From IDS-8 sp040902105 (GTDB taxonomy: Bacteria; Pseudomonadota; Gammaproteobacteria; Steroidobacterales; Woeseiaceae): a DNA stretch of 64,000 bases. Under the pieces are notes generated by a model that was not told where the DNA came from, made no database searches, and saw nothing but the letters and a program-made list of their open reading frames with translations. The position numbers and the translations under genes are program-made. Below are positions 26,098 to 35,412 of this stretch, piece by piece; the first letter of the stretch is position 1, and each line of letters begins with the position of its first letter. The DNA is taken from assembly GCA_040902105.1 (NCBI GenBank), contig JBBDXW010000034.1, forward strand, positions 1-64,000. Direction: 5' to 3'.

Positions 26098-26806
26098 CGC
26101 GGCCGCTTCCCGACCGGGAGTCATTGCGCGTACTTTTCGCCGTGTCGGCAACGCAATCCACTGGTTGTTGCTGTCGCTACTGTGCTCGATCGTCATTGAG
26201 TGCGTCGGGATAGTGTACTGGTGGCCCGAGACCGGCCTTGAACACAGTCGCCGTATGCTCGATACGGAGATCGGCTGGCTCGATCGCGACTTTCGACATA
26301 GCCTCCTGACCAGCGAACCGGCCCGTACCGCAAGGAACGTGGCAGAGCGCACACACGATCTCTTGATCGAGCGAACCGGTCTCGGGCGATTGGAGGAATG
26401 GCTCCGTCGATCGGCCATCGATACTGGCAGCAGTGGAAACAAGCGATTTCGTCGCTGGTATAGCCCAACCGCCGATTTCATTACCGCAGTAGGCCATGTG
26501 GTGCAGCTTTTCGCCGTCCGGCTCACTGTTCTAGCCCTCGCGACACCGGTATTCCTGCTCTTCAGCCTCGTGGGGTTGGTCGACGGGCTGGTGCAGCGCG
26601 ATCTACGACGCTGGGGCGGGGGTCGAGAAAGCTCCTATGTTTACCACTATGCAAAGGGAAGTGTGTGGGTATTCCTGGTTGCGGCATGGGTCACCTATCT
26701 GGCAATGCCCGTGAGCATCAACCCGGCCTTCGTCATTGTGCCGTTTGCCATCCTGTTCGCCTACTCCATCAGCATCACGGCCAGCACGTTCAAGAAGTAT
26801 CTGTGA
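26072..26806 (+). CDS. TIGR03747-like ICE inner-membrane protein (DUF4400)
   Basis: 244 residues, starting inside the traD 3' end (26 bases overlap). Four membrane segments: WLLLSLLCSIVIECVGIVYW near the start, VQLFAVRLTVLALATPVFLL in the middle, and two near the C-terminus. The motif RDLRRWGGGRESSYVYHYAK is the signature of DUF4400/TIGR03747 proteins that always follow traD in PFGI-1-type elements. Probable structural part of the mating channel; the role is not defined. Confidence 0.82.
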   Translation: MARPPARPDAAASRPGVIARTFRRVGNAIHWLLLSLLCSIVIECVGIVYWWPETGLEHSRRMLDTEIGWLDRDFRHSLLTSEPARTARNVAERTHDLLIERTGLGRLEEWLRRSAIDTGSSGNKRFRRWYSPTADFITAVGHVVQLFAVRLTVLALATPVFLLFSLVGLVDGLVQRDLRRWGGGRESSYVYHYAKGSVWVFLVAAWVTYLAMPVSINPAFVIVPFAILFAYSISITASTFKKYL

Positions 26807-26943
26807 TCGCATTCGCGACCTCCGAACAGCCGTGATCAGCAGCGGCAGTGCGCTCCGTATCAAGCCATCAGAGACTTCAGCATCCCGGCAACTACCAGAT
26901 CTAGTAGTTACCCGGCGTCCGGCCGCTATGTATTATCCTTCGC

Positions 26944-27159
26944 ATGGCCGCCGAAATGACCCAACTCATCGACATATTCGACCGACTGAAAGACGAGGTT
27001 CACTGGTCTCGGGGGATCGTTTCGCTGATAGCCGAGAACGAACACGCGGAAGAGATTATCCAGGAAAGTGCCAATTGCGCCGCCAGACACCTCGAACAGG
27101 CGTTGTCAGTGCTGAGAGAGCTTCGGGACTGGCAGGAAGCCTTCCACGATCTGGACTGA
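26944..27159 (+). CDS. Small acidic helical protein, hypothetical
   Basis: 71 residues, acidic and all-helical (TQLIDIFDRLKDEVHWSRG, ENEHAEEIIQESANCAARHL). It sits in a 470-base gap between two conserved transfer genes. I do not recognise a family, but the composition is protein-like and small accessory ORFs are common here in related ICEs. Start could also be the ATG four codons later. Confidence 0.5.
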   Translation: MAAEMTQLIDIFDRLKDEVHWSRGIVSLIAENEHAEEIIQESANCAARHLEQALSVLRELRDWQEAFHDLD

Positions 27160-27277
27160 ACATCTGACGTATCCGGGACCTGCCGCGTAATCGACGGCGG
27201 CCGGGCCGCGCTGCTATTTAACTGCAGCGGCACGCCGCAGGGTTTATACGTAGTCGCGCGCCCATTCGCGGCCGATC

Positions 27278-27601
27278 ATGCGTCACATGAACAGGTCGCA
27301 AACGATAAGAACCCTTCTGCTGATCGGCGTTTCGCTCATCGCCCTGCAAGGTGCTGGTGTTCTGGCCGACGCGGATGCCGAGCGCGACGCACTCGTGCGC
27401 CTGGTGCATGCCCTGGAATTAGTGGAGCCCTTGATCGTTGAAGCAAGCCGCGCCGCGGACCCGGATGCCCGCATCCGTTTTCAGTACAACTGGCTCAGAC
27501 ACGATCTCGAGACCGTTCGGCGGGGTATCGATGCGCATATCGATGCATCGGCAGCCGAACCCTATCCCGTTGAACCGTTGCGCGGCGACTACCGTCGGTA
27601 A
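27278..27601 (+). CDS. RAQPRD-family ICE protein
   Basis: 107 residues with a signal peptide (TIRTLLLIGVSLIALQGAG). The mature part has LVRLVHALELVEPLIVEASR followed by the signature region ARIRFQYNWLRHDLETVRRG, the equivalent of the R-A-Q-P-R-D region in this ICE family (TIGR01690-like). Periplasmic, function unknown. Opens the run of short membrane and pilus-type genes. Confidence 0.78.
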   Translation: MRHMNRSQTIRTLLLIGVSLIALQGAGVLADADAERDALVRLVHALELVEPLIVEASRAADPDARIRFQYNWLRHDLETVRRGIDAHIDASAAEPYPVEPLRGDYRR

Positions 27602-27607
27602 GTGCTC

Positions 27608-27838
27608 ATGAACGACGCACAGCTGACGGCATTTCAGGCGGGCTCCGGCATCGAAGCCTCAACCCTGCTGCTCGCGATCGCCTCGATCGTGGTGGTGCTT
27701 GCCTTCGTCTGGGTGGTGTGGGTGACTTTGGGCACGTTCCGCGCCTGGCAGGACGGTAACGCCAGCCTGTTCGACCTGGCCTGGAGTGCGCTCCGGTCCA
27801 GCGTCGTGCTGATGGTGCTCGGTTTCTACCTGCGATGA
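27608..27838 (+). CDS. TIGR03758-like small membrane protein of the transfer system
   Basis: 76 residues from ATG 27608 (a GTG at 27602 is in frame). Two membrane helices, LLLAIASIVVVLAFVWVVWV and ALRSSVVLMVLGFYLR at the C-terminus, separated by FRAWQDGNASLFDLAWS. The arrangement is that of the small TIGR03758 proteins, possibly a TrbC/TraA-like or channel component. It starts six bases after the previous stop. Confidence 0.78.
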   Translation: MNDAQLTAFQAGSGIEASTLLLAIASIVVVLAFVWVVWVTLGTFRAWQDGNASLFDLAWSALRSSVVLMVLGFYLR

Positions 27839-27907
27839 AGGACTGATTTTTATACGGAGCCGGACCGACGCCATGGCGTCCCGCCGGTTAATTGACTCGG
27901 AGACATA

Positions 27908-28252
27908 ATGATGAACAAACGATGGAAACGATACTTTCTCACGGCACTGGCATTGTCCGCGGGCAACACGGCACGGGCGGAACTGCCCACGCCGGTACCG
28001 CCCAGTACATCGCCTGCGGCCGGGGATTGGATCGGCTTAATTGAAGGTTACATCCGCGACGGTGGCCTGGTGCTGGGCCTCGCGATCGCGGTGTTGGGCT
28101 TCCTCTGGGTTGCCTATCTGGCCTTCGCCAAATTCAACGAAGCCCGACAGGGCAAGGCGGAATGGGCGGAGGTCGGCGTGCTCGGCATTGTCGGTGCCAT
28201 TGTGCTGATCTTCGCCAGCTACCTGCTCACCGAAGCGGCCGGTGTGATCTGA
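27908..28252 (+). CDS. TIGR03745-like membrane protein, pilin-like
   Basis: 114 residues: signal peptide ending TARA, then a mature protein with two helices (GLVLGLAIAVLGFLWVAYLA and EVGVLGIVGAIVLIFASYLL) around a short charged loop. Size and two-helix layout are those of conjugative pilin or TrbC-like subunits, so it is a candidate for the pilus subunit of this transfer system; the family is TIGR03745-like. ATG 27908 and 27911 are equivalent choices. Confidence 0.78.
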   Translation: MMNKRWKRYFLTALALSAGNTARAELPTPVPPSTSPAAGDWIGLIEGYIRDGGLVLGLAIAVLGFLWVAYLAFAKFNEARQGKAEWAEVGVLGIVGAIVLIFASYLLTEAAGVI

Positions 28253-28258
28253 AGCGGT

Positions 28259-28618
28259 ATGAGCGACGATGACAACATCCTGGCTGAACGGATGAACGTC
28301 GAACCGCCGATCTTTCGCGGCTGTTCGTCTTCGGAACTCGGCATGATCGTGTTGGTGGCGGCTCTTGTATGGCTGCCGGTGAGCCTATTGGTGGCTTGGG
28401 CTCTGGGCGCGCTGAGTATGGGCTTCGGCATCGCCGGCATTGCGATCGTTGCCACTGTGGTACTGACGGCCGGGCTGTTTCAGCGCGTGAAGCGCGGGCG
28501 GCCGGATGGCTACTACCAGCAGCAGGTCATCATCGGCCTGTCGCGCTTGGGGCTGCGGCGCTCGCCCTTCATCCGGCGCGATGGCCACTGGTCCATCGGC
28601 CGAAGCGCCGATTATTAA
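28259..28618 (+). CDS. TIGR03750-like conjugal transfer protein
   Basis: 119 residues. An N-terminal cytosolic segment (RMNVEPPIFRGCSSSELGMI) leads to two membrane helices (VLVAALVWLPVSLLVAWALG, IAGIAIVATVVLTAGLFQRV) and a basic tail with RRGRPDGYYQQ-like spacing and FIRRDGHWSIGRS. This is the TraL/VirB3-like group typical of PFGI-1-type systems. It begins six bases after the previous stop. Confidence 0.78.
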   Translation: MSDDDNILAERMNVEPPIFRGCSSSELGMIVLVAALVWLPVSLLVAWALGALSMGFGIAGIAIVATVVLTAGLFQRVKRGRPDGYYQQQVIIGLSRLGLRRSPFIRRDGHWSIGRSADY

Positions 28619-28628
28619 GCCCGCGATC

Positions 28629-29261
28629 ATGCAACGCTATCGTTACGAGATCGACAACGTGCGCAGCCACCTGCGTTCCCTGTGGCTTGTGATCGGACTG
28701 CTGCTTGCGGTGATCCTCGGGCTCTGGATCGCGTGGATGCGCATGCCCTCCAGCATCACCGTGCACATACCGCCCGATCTCCGCGCCGGCGCGGTGCTGG
28801 ACTTGCATGAAGTGCCGCGGGCCAATGTTTATACCTTCGCCCTGTACGTGTTTCAGCAACTTAATCGTTGGCCGGAGGACGGCGCCGAGGACTACGGCAA
28901 ATCGATCTTTCGCATAGCACCGTACCTGACGCCGAGCTTCCGCGAGGCCTTGCTCACCGACATGCAAACCAAAGCCCGGCAGGGCGAGCTGGCGAACCGG
29001 GTGCGGAGTCTTCAGGCCCTACCTGGAAGCGGGTTTGAGGGGCGGCGAGTCGACATTGTGAGCGGCGATGTGTGGGTAGTGTGGCTCGATCTCGAGCTCA
29101 ATGAATCGGTCAAGGGCATACCGGTCAAGCGTACGGGCATTCGCTATCCGCTGCGCGTAGTGCGTTACCCGGTGGACGCCGAGACCAATCCCTGGGGTCT
29201 GGCGCTGGACGGATTTGCGGCCGAGGGGCCGACCCGGATTGATGATGCCGGCGCGGGCTGA
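28629..29261 (+). CDS. TIGR03746-like conjugal transfer protein (TraE/VirB8-like)
   Basis: 210 residues from ATG 28629. One N-terminal membrane helix (LWLVIGLLLAVILGLWIAWM) and a periplasmic domain with ITVHIPPDLRAGAVLDLHEV, VYTFALYVFQQLNRWPEDG and a C-terminal IRYPLRVVRYPVDAETNPWG. Topology and position suggest the VirB8/TraE-like scaffold of the mating bridge. Part of a continuous operon from 27278 to 34526. Confidence 0.8.
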   Translation: MQRYRYEIDNVRSHLRSLWLVIGLLLAVILGLWIAWMRMPSSITVHIPPDLRAGAVLDLHEVPRANVYTFALYVFQQLNRWPEDGAEDYGKSIFRIAPYLTPSFREALLTDMQTKARQGELANRVRSLQALPGSGFEGRRVDIVSGDVWVVWLDLELNESVKGIPVKRTGIRYPLRVVRYPVDAETNPWGLALDGFAAEGPTRIDDAGAG

Positions 29262-29300
29262 GTCAGGTCGTTCCTACGGGCCCATATACAAGGAGTCGAT

Positions 29301-30086
29301 GTGTCATTCGCGTTACCTCTGAATCCACGCTTGATCATGCTGGTTGCGGGACTGTTTGTGCTTGCGCATACCGCATATGGCGAATCGGCAGCACCGCAGC
29401 GAGTACTTTGGGACAAGCTGCCGGTCACAGTGACGCTTACGGCGGGTGAAGAGCGCATGGTGCATTTCCGGGCACCGGTCAGTGTCGGTGTGCCCGCCGG
29501 ACTGGAGTCGCTGCTGCGCACACAGACGGTCAACGGCACGGTGTACTTGCTGGCGAATACGGCATTTCCGAAAACGCGCATCGTCGTCCGCGAACTGGAT
29601 GGCGGTCAGGTGTATCTGCTGGACGTCAGTGCCACGGCAGACGGCGGGCCCTCAGATCCCATCACGGTTGTCATCGATGAAAGTAACACCCGGCATGACT
29701 CATCAGGCCAGAACACCAACGGCCATCAGCATGGCTACGTCAGCCTGACCCGTTACGCCGCTCAGCAACTGTACGCACCCGTGCGGCTGCTGTCGGCCGA
29801 GCCCGGAATTGTGCGACAGCCGGTTCGGCAGGTCGCGCTCGAGCTGGTGCCCGGCAACCGCGTCGAAGCGATGCCGCTAGCCGCCTGGCGGGCCGGATCG
29901 TTGTACGTCACCGCCGTCAAACTGACCAATCGTGGGAAGAAGGCACAGCTGCTGGATCCACGCACGCTGCGCGGTCACTGGCTCAGTGCTACGTTTCAGC
30001 ACGCCCGCTTGTTGCCGGCCGGCGATGACGCCGACACCACGGCGGTATACCTCGTATCCGCACGGCCGTTCGAAGAATCGCTGTAG
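29301..30086 (+). CDS. TIGR03749-like protein (TraK/VirB9-like outer ring)
   Basis: 261 residues from GTG 29301 after ACAAGGAGTCGAT. Signal peptide (LIMLVAGLFVLAHTAYG), then beta-rich sequence: RVLWDKLPVTVTLTAGEERM, VHFRAPVSVGVPAGL and KTRIVVRELDGGQVYLLDVS. The first half resembles TraK/VirB9 beta-domains; the second half (HGYVSLTRYAAQQLYAPVRL) is family-specific. Probable periplasmic part of the channel core complex, working with the TIGR03752 and TIGR03751 neighbours. Confidence 0.8.
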   Translation: MSFALPLNPRLIMLVAGLFVLAHTAYGESAAPQRVLWDKLPVTVTLTAGEERMVHFRAPVSVGVPAGLESLLRTQTVNGTVYLLANTAFPKTRIVVRELDGGQVYLLDVSATADGGPSDPITVVIDESNTRHDSSGQNTNGHQHGYVSLTRYAAQQLYAPVRLLSAEPGIVRQPVRQVALELVPGNRVEAMPLAAWRAGSLYVTAVKLTNRGKKAQLLDPRTLRGHWLSATFQHARLLPAGDDADTTAVYLVSARPFEESL

Positions 30087-30091
30087 CGGCC

Positions 30092-31465
30092 GTGCTCATT
30101 ACCCGACAAAACCGCCTGTTGCCGCTCCTTGCGGCCATCGTCATTCTGATGCTCATTCTGGTGCTGGGGCGATCCTGCAGCCGTGACGAACAGGATCGGG
30201 TGTTGCTCGATCGCGTGCCGCAGGTGTCGCGGCCCGATGCCGACACGCCGGCCGATACCATCAAGACCCTCACCGCAAACGTGGCCGCCATGACCAGCGA
30301 GCTGCAGTCGCTGCGGCAGGCCAACATAAAACTGCGCACCGATAACGAATCGCTGGAGCAAAGCCGCAAGGCGATCGACGACTCGGTGGCATTGCGCATC
30401 GACCGCGAATTCGCGCAGCGCGACGAAGAGCGACGGAGTGCTGACGATCAAGCCTTGTCCTCGATGAACGAACGCATAGAGACCTTGGCGGACGCCCTTC
30501 GGGATTCAGCGATGAATCGGGAAGGGTCGGACATGCCGGTGGGTCTCGGCTGGGATCCGTTTGTTGCGGGCACGGAGCTTAAGTGGATCGATCCGTTAGA
30601 CGTAACCACCGATAACCTCCGCGACGAACTGTTGACGCCGCGTCGACCTGGGCCAAGCAACGCTTGGACCCCGGCGGCCGGTCCTGCCGACGACCCGCAT
30701 GCGGAGAACGCCGTCGCAGCCACGCCCCGGCCGGTGTACACGGTGCCGAGAAACGCGACCCTGATGGGCTCGACCGCCATGACCGCACTGCTGGGTCGGG
30801 TGCCGATACGCGGCGAGGTACGCGATCCCATGCCCTTCAAAGTGATCACCGGTCGTGACAATCTGGCGGCGAACGGCCTGACGGTGCCCGGCGTCGAGGG
30901 CATGATCTGGAGTGGCACCGCCATCGGCGACTGGACTTTGTCCTGCGTCACCGGCCGTCTGGAATCGGTGACCTTTGTCTTTGATGATGGCAGCATCCGC
31001 ACCCTGTCGACGGACGATCGGGAGGAGCGGAGCGGTGAGCGCAATCGCCCGCTCGGCTGGATCTCGGATGCGCGCGGCATTCCTTGCGTCAGCGGCGAGC
31101 GCAAGAGCAATGCGGCGGCCTTCTTGAGCCAGCGGATCGGTGCCAAAGCCATCGAGGCAGCGGCCGATGCGGCCGCTGCCTCCCAGACAACCACCGTGCT
31201 TCGCGACAGCGGCGGCATCAGCAACACCGTGAGTGGCGATACCGGTGCCTATGTACTGGGCAACACGGTCGCCGAGGGTGGTAACGAGATCGCCGAGTGG
31301 CTGCTCGAACGTCAGGCGCAGAATTTCGATGCGGTCTTTGTCCCGGCCGGCGCGGAACTTGCCATCCACGTCGATCGCCAACTGACCATTGATCTTGACC
31401 CGCACGGCAGGAGACTCAATCATGCAATGCCCCAAGCCACTCCTAACCCTGGTCAGCTTGATTAG
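30092..31465 (+). CDS. TIGR03752-like protein (TraB/VirB10-like)
   Basis: 457 residues. One N-terminal membrane anchor (LLPLLAAIVILMLILVLGRS) is followed by a long coiled-coil (TLTANVAAMTSELQSLRQAN and onwards to about residue 150), a Pro/Ala linker, and a C-terminal domain with RNATLMGSTAMTALLGRVPI and a terminal EIAEWLLERQAQNFDAVFVP block. This is the TraB/VirB10 layout that spans both membranes and opens the channel. The C-terminal 44 bases overlap the lipoprotein gene. Confidence 0.85.
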   Translation: MLITRQNRLLPLLAAIVILMLILVLGRSCSRDEQDRVLLDRVPQVSRPDADTPADTIKTLTANVAAMTSELQSLRQANIKLRTDNESLEQSRKAIDDSVALRIDREFAQRDEERRSADDQALSSMNERIETLADALRDSAMNREGSDMPVGLGWDPFVAGTELKWIDPLDVTTDNLRDELLTPRRPGPSNAWTPAAGPADDPHAENAVAATPRPVYTVPRNATLMGSTAMTALLGRVPIRGEVRDPMPFKVITGRDNLAANGLTVPGVEGMIWSGTAIGDWTLSCVTGRLESVTFVFDDGSIRTLSTDDREERSGERNRPLGWISDARGIPCVSGERKSNAAAFLSQRIGAKAIEAAADAAAASQTTTVLRDSGGISNTVSGDTGAYVLGNTVAEGGNEIAEWLLERQAQNFDAVFVPAGAELAIHVDRQLTIDLDPHGRRLNHAMPQATPNPGQLD

Positions 31466-31844
31466 CCTCGCTGGCTGCGCCGGCAGCAAGGACTCCATGC
31501 TGCCACCCGACGGTGACAGCATGAAAACCATCTATGAGCGGCATTTCTCCGATATCGGCATGCGCGGTACGCTGAACGTGCGAGCGGAATTGAAGTCGCG
31601 GCCCGTGGATACCGATGTGGCCGATCTGGCCGGCTATGTGCGCGACGCCTTTAACGAACTCGATGCGCACTTCCCGCGGCTGCCCAATCCAACTCTGGTG
31701 CTGTATGTGTTTCCGCATCTCGCGGGTGCGGACAGGGTGCCGGTGCCGGGCTATGCGACCACGTTTCCGATGTACCGGCAGGTGGAATACGCCTTGCCGC
31801 GCGAAGTGCCGCGGCCGGAGTCGCCGTCGAACCGGATCGACTGA
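31422..31844 (+). CDS. TIGR03751-like lipoprotein (TraV/VirB7-like position)
   Basis: 140 residues from ATG 31422, starting inside the upstream gene. Signal with a perfect lipobox (LISLAGCAGS, Cys19). Conserved-looking part: MLPPDGDSMKTIYERHFSDI and LPNPTLVLYVFPHLAGADRV. The PPDG-x-x-M motif after the lipobox is the family mark. Anchors the core complex to the outer membrane. Confidence 0.85.
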   Translation: MQCPKPLLTLVSLISLAGCAGSKDSMLPPDGDSMKTIYERHFSDIGMRGTLNVRAELKSRPVDTDVADLAGYVRDAFNELDAHFPRLPNPTLVLYVFPHLAGADRVPVPGYATTFPMYRQVEYALPREVPRPESPSNRID

Positions 31845-31847
31845 GCC

Positions 31848-34526
31848 GTGGCAGAGCACTTGCCGCCGCTTGAAGACAGCGCCGTGCGACGGCTGTACCG
31901 TCAGCCGAGCTCATTCACCGACCTTTTGCCGTGGGTGGAATACGACCCGAAGCATCAATGTTTTCTGCTGGAAGACGGCGTCAGTTTGGGAGCGCTGTTC
32001 GAGCTGGAGCCAGTCGGTAGCGAGGCGCGCACGATGGCCTTCATGACCGAACTTCGCGACGCCCTGCAAACTGCCCTGACCGATGCCATCCCGGAAGAGG
32101 AGCAGGGCCCGTGGGTGCTACAGGTGTATGTGCAGGACGAGGCCAGCCTGGGCCGGTTCGCGGAAGCTCTCGGCAACTATGCCGACACCGGCACACAGGA
32201 AACAGCTTTCAGCCGCCATCAGCAGCTGGTGATGCAGGACCATCTCGCTCGCATCAGCCGACCGGGTGGACTGTTCATCGACCAGGCAGTCACTGGCTCG
32301 CCCTGGCAAGGCAAGCGACGCATGATTCGAGCCACGTTGTACCGCCGCCTGTCACAGCGACGAAAGCCACCGTCACATCTCGAGACCGCGGCAAGCCTTG
32401 GCGATGTTGCCGGCAAATGGGTCGCCGCGCTCGCATCGGCCGGGGTACGCGCGCGACGGGTCGGTGGCAAGGAATTCTACGAGTGGCTGTTACCCTGGTT
32501 TAATCCGGCCGCCGCGCCGGCTCAGGGCAGCATCGATCAGCTATTGAAGATGGCACCGTATCCCGGGGATGCTGAAATGCCCTTCGGTTACGATTTTGCC
32601 GAACAGCTGACACTGTCGCCGCCGCGCTCTGAAAACGGCCTGTGGTGGTTCGATGACCTGCCGCACACGATCGTCAGCGTCCAGGGGCTGCGACGGCCGC
32701 CGGACATCGGCCACATCACGGCAGAACGCCGCGCCGGTGATCATGTGTACGCGCTGTTTGATCGCTTTCCCGAGCACACGGTAATGGTCATGACGCTGAC
32801 CGTCAGGCCGCAGCACGAGATACGTAACCACGTGGCACAGGTTCGCTACGCGGCCGTGGGGGATTCGGCCGAAGCCTCGCTCACCCGGGAAAGCGCTGCG
32901 GCGGTCGAGCGGCAGATGGCGCAGGGTAACCGGCTCTATCCGCTGGATCTGGCCTTCTACGTTCGTGGGGAGGATCTCAATGCGCTGCACGCGAACGTCA
33001 ATTGCCTGAATGCGCTGTTGCTGCCGAACGGCCTGCAGCCGGTGCTGCGGGACGCGGACCTGCTGTTACAGGACAGTTATATCCGCAATCTGCCCATGGC
33101 CTACGATGCCGCCTTGGACCGCCGCCGCCGTCGCTCCCGCCTGGTGTTTTCCAGGCACGCGGCGAATCTGCTGCCCCTGTACGGCCGTTCCCGCGGCACC
33201 GGCCATCCGGGTCTGGTGTTCTTTAACCGCGGCGCGGAGCCCCTGGTGTTCGATCCGTTGCATCCGGCCGATCGCAACAAGAATGCCCATATGCTGATTC
33301 TGGGCCCGACCGGTGCCGGCAAATCGGCGTTGCTAGTCTATATGCTCCAGCAGATGCTGGCCGTGTACCGACCGCGAATATTCATCATCGAGGCCGGTGG
33401 GTCGTTCAGCCTGTTCGGCCAGCACCTGCGCTTTCACGGTGTGACGGTCAATCAGGTGACCCTGAACCCCGAGTCTGACGTGAGCCTGCCGCCGTTTGCG
33501 GATGCAAGCCGTTTGTCTCCCGGTTCGCGCGGCACGTTCTTTGTGGAGGATGATTCGGATCTCGAGGATGAGGATCGAGTGAGCGGCCGCGACATCCTCG
33601 GCGAAATGGAAATCGCCGCGCGCATCATGATCACCGGCGGCGACGAACGCGAAGACGCCCGCATGACGCGCGCCGACCGTCTGCTGATCCGCAAGGCGAT
33701 CTACCATGCAGCCCACGATGCCGGGGAACGCGGCAACGACCAGGTCATGACCAAAGATGTCGTGGATGCCCTGCATGCCATTGGCACCGATCCCGAGCTA
33801 TCCGAGCCGCGTCGCAGCCGCGCGGTCGAGATGGGCGATGGCATGGCGCTCTTTTGTTCCGGGTTGGCCGGTCGCTTCTTCAACCGTCCGGGCACGCGCT
33901 GGCCCGCGGCCGATGTCACTATCCTCGACATGGGCATGCTCGCGCGGGACGGCTACGAGGACCAGCTGACGGTGGCGTATCTCTCCATGATGAGCCACAT
34001 CAATGCGCTGGTGGAACAGCATCAACGCGAAGCACGTTCGACCCTGGTGGTGACCGACGAGGGCCACATCATCACCACCAACCCCTTGCTGTCCCGATAC
34101 GTGGTCAAGATCACCAAGATGTGGCGCAAGCTCGGCGCCTGGTTCTGGATTGCCACCCAGACACTCGAAGATTTCCCCAATGCCAGTCGCAGCATGCTCA
34201 ATATGATGGAGTGGTGGCTGTGCCTCGTGATGCCCAAGGAGGAAGTGGAGCAGATCGCTCGATTCAAGGATCTGACTGACGAACAGCGCAGTCTGTTGCT
34301 CTCAACGCGCAAGGAATCCGGAAAATACGCTGAAGGTGTGGTGCTTGCGGACGGTCTGGAGGCGCTGTTCCGCAACGTTCCGCCACCTCTGTCACTGGCG
34401 CTCGCCATGACCGAAAAACACGAAAAGGCCGAGCGTGCCGACCTTATCCGAGAACAGGACTGCACCGAACTCGAAGCCGTCTACGTGATGGCCGAGCGCA
34501 TGGCGCGAAACGCTGACCGGATATAA
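31848..34526 (+). CDS. traC: TraC/VirB4-type conjugation ATPase (TIGR03744-like)
   Basis: 892 residues from GTG 31848, three bases after the lipoprotein stop. The N-terminal half is the TraC/VirB4 domain. Walker A is MLILGPTGAGKSALLVYML (about residues 480-500), Walker B-type ADVTILDMGMLARDGYED, and the TLVVTDEGHIITTNPLLSRY block carries the conserved D-E-G-H. It energises pilus assembly and substrate transfer. In related ICEs the TIGR03757-like gene follows directly. Here about 9.9 kb of cargo intervenes, so the downstream transfer genes probably need their own promoter. Confidence 0.92.
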   Translation: MAEHLPPLEDSAVRRLYRQPSSFTDLLPWVEYDPKHQCFLLEDGVSLGALFELEPVGSEARTMAFMTELRDALQTALTDAIPEEEQGPWVLQVYVQDEASLGRFAEALGNYADTGTQETAFSRHQQLVMQDHLARISRPGGLFIDQAVTGSPWQGKRRMIRATLYRRLSQRRKPPSHLETAASLGDVAGKWVAALASAGVRARRVGGKEFYEWLLPWFNPAAAPAQGSIDQLLKMAPYPGDAEMPFGYDFAEQLTLSPPRSENGLWWFDDLPHTIVSVQGLRRPPDIGHITAERRAGDHVYALFDRFPEHTVMVMTLTVRPQHEIRNHVAQVRYAAVGDSAEASLTRESAAAVERQMAQGNRLYPLDLAFYVRGEDLNALHANVNCLNALLLPNGLQPVLRDADLLLQDSYIRNLPMAYDAALDRRRRRSRLVFSRHAANLLPLYGRSRGTGHPGLVFFNRGAEPLVFDPLHPADRNKNAHMLILGPTGAGKSALLVYMLQQMLAVYRPRIFIIEAGGSFSLFGQHLRFHGVTVNQVTLNPESDVSLPPFADASRLSPGSRGTFFVEDDSDLEDEDRVSGRDILGEMEIAARIMITGGDEREDARMTRADRLLIRKAIYHAAHDAGERGNDQVMTKDVVDALHAIGTDPELSEPRRSRAVEMGDGMALFCSGLAGRFFNRPGTRWPAADVTILDMGMLARDGYEDQLTVAYLSMMSHINALVEQHQREARSTLVVTDEGHIITTNPLLSRYVVKITKMWRKLGAWFWIATQTLEDFPNASRSMLNMMEWWLCLVMPKEEVEQIARFKDLTDEQRSLLLSTRKESGKYAEGVVLADGLEALFRNVPPPLSLALAMTEKHEKAERADLIREQDCTELEAVYVMAERMARNADRI

Positions 34527-35207
34527 CCGGACGGTTAGGAGCCGACGCTCATGCTCGTGAAGTAACGTCTCAGGTTAATGGCGCCGAACACGTCCTGATC
34601 GAAGTGTGAAATCTTCGCTGAATTCACTCTATTCGTTAGCGCGCGGTTGACGACAGCTTGAATCCGCACCTAGGAGCGGACGGTCGATCGTGTAAAAAAT
34701 TAATGCGGTGAAGATCAGCAACTGGCCAGAAGTAGACGCCCGGACCGCATGACGCAGTTCCGCTCTCCGCTGGCCAGTTTGCGGTAGACTCATTTAATCG
34801 ACTTGGGTGAAACTGCAGCAATCGACGTCAACATAGTTGTTTGTTTGGGTTGGAAGTGACCATCAAGGCTTCGTTTAACTACGTCGTGGAGGTGATCATG
34901 AATAACTCACTCGTACTTTGTGCAAGCGTGTGTTTTGGAGTGGCGTTTCTGCGGGCCTAGCTTGGGACACTTCCAATTCAGACGAGAGAAATAGTATTGA
35001 CCGACAGGGTTGTGGCCAAGAGAAACGAGAGAGGGTGCAAATCCCTTTCCCCGCTCCATTCTTTGCCGCCGGTATTTTTCGGCAGATGCTGGGCATTCCT
35101 CCTTCTCTGGAGTTATCATCGGTGCTTATGATTAGGAAAATGGTCCCACCGCCTCCGATCACGGGTTGGGAGGTATTGAGCCGTCCGATAACAGGGAAGC
35201 CAGCCCC
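34527..35207. other. Gap at the left edge of the cargo insertion
   Basis: No gene recognised. The stretch is less GC-rich than the transfer genes. It contains a tRNA-3'-end-like segment (35031-35058) and leads into an HsdM scrap. Short frames on both strands have no family features. Its loose composition and the following gene fragment suggest repeated insertion and loss at this site. Confidence 0.4.
35031..35058 (+). other. tRNA 3'-end-like segment (possible old attachment site)
   Basis: GAGGGTGCAAATCCCTT can form a T-arm with a seven-base loop, followed by TCCCCGC, T and CCA, which matches the layout of an acceptor strand and CCA end. The loop has GTGCAAAT instead of the expected GTTCAAAT. 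No complete tRNA precedes it, so at most this is a fragment left by an integration event. Confidence 0.3.
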
Positions 35208-35285
35208 GAGCCGTGGACGATAGAAGTCTGGTATTACGATTACCGCACTAACGTTCACCACACGCTGAAGAAGAAGCCTATGCGC
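35208..35285 (+). pseudogene. Scrap of a type I restriction-modification HsdM gene
   Basis: 26 codons read EPWTIEVWYYDYRTNVHHTL followed by KKKPMR, a close fit to the conserved HsdM segment near its C-terminus (I-W-x-Y-D-x-R-T-N-x-H-x-T-L-K-x-x-P-x). Both sides then become unrelated. No hsdS or hsdR is nearby. It shows that another defence system once occupied this insertion site. Confidence 0.6.
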
Positions 35286-35412
35286 GTGGGCGCAAACGGC
35301 ACCGGCAGCTTCGCTATCACAGCGTCCACGACGCCGCTGAGCGACTTGGCGGTCCCCAGCGAATACGGAGCGCATTTATCGGATTTCAGAAATATCTATA
35401 TACCGGAATAGA

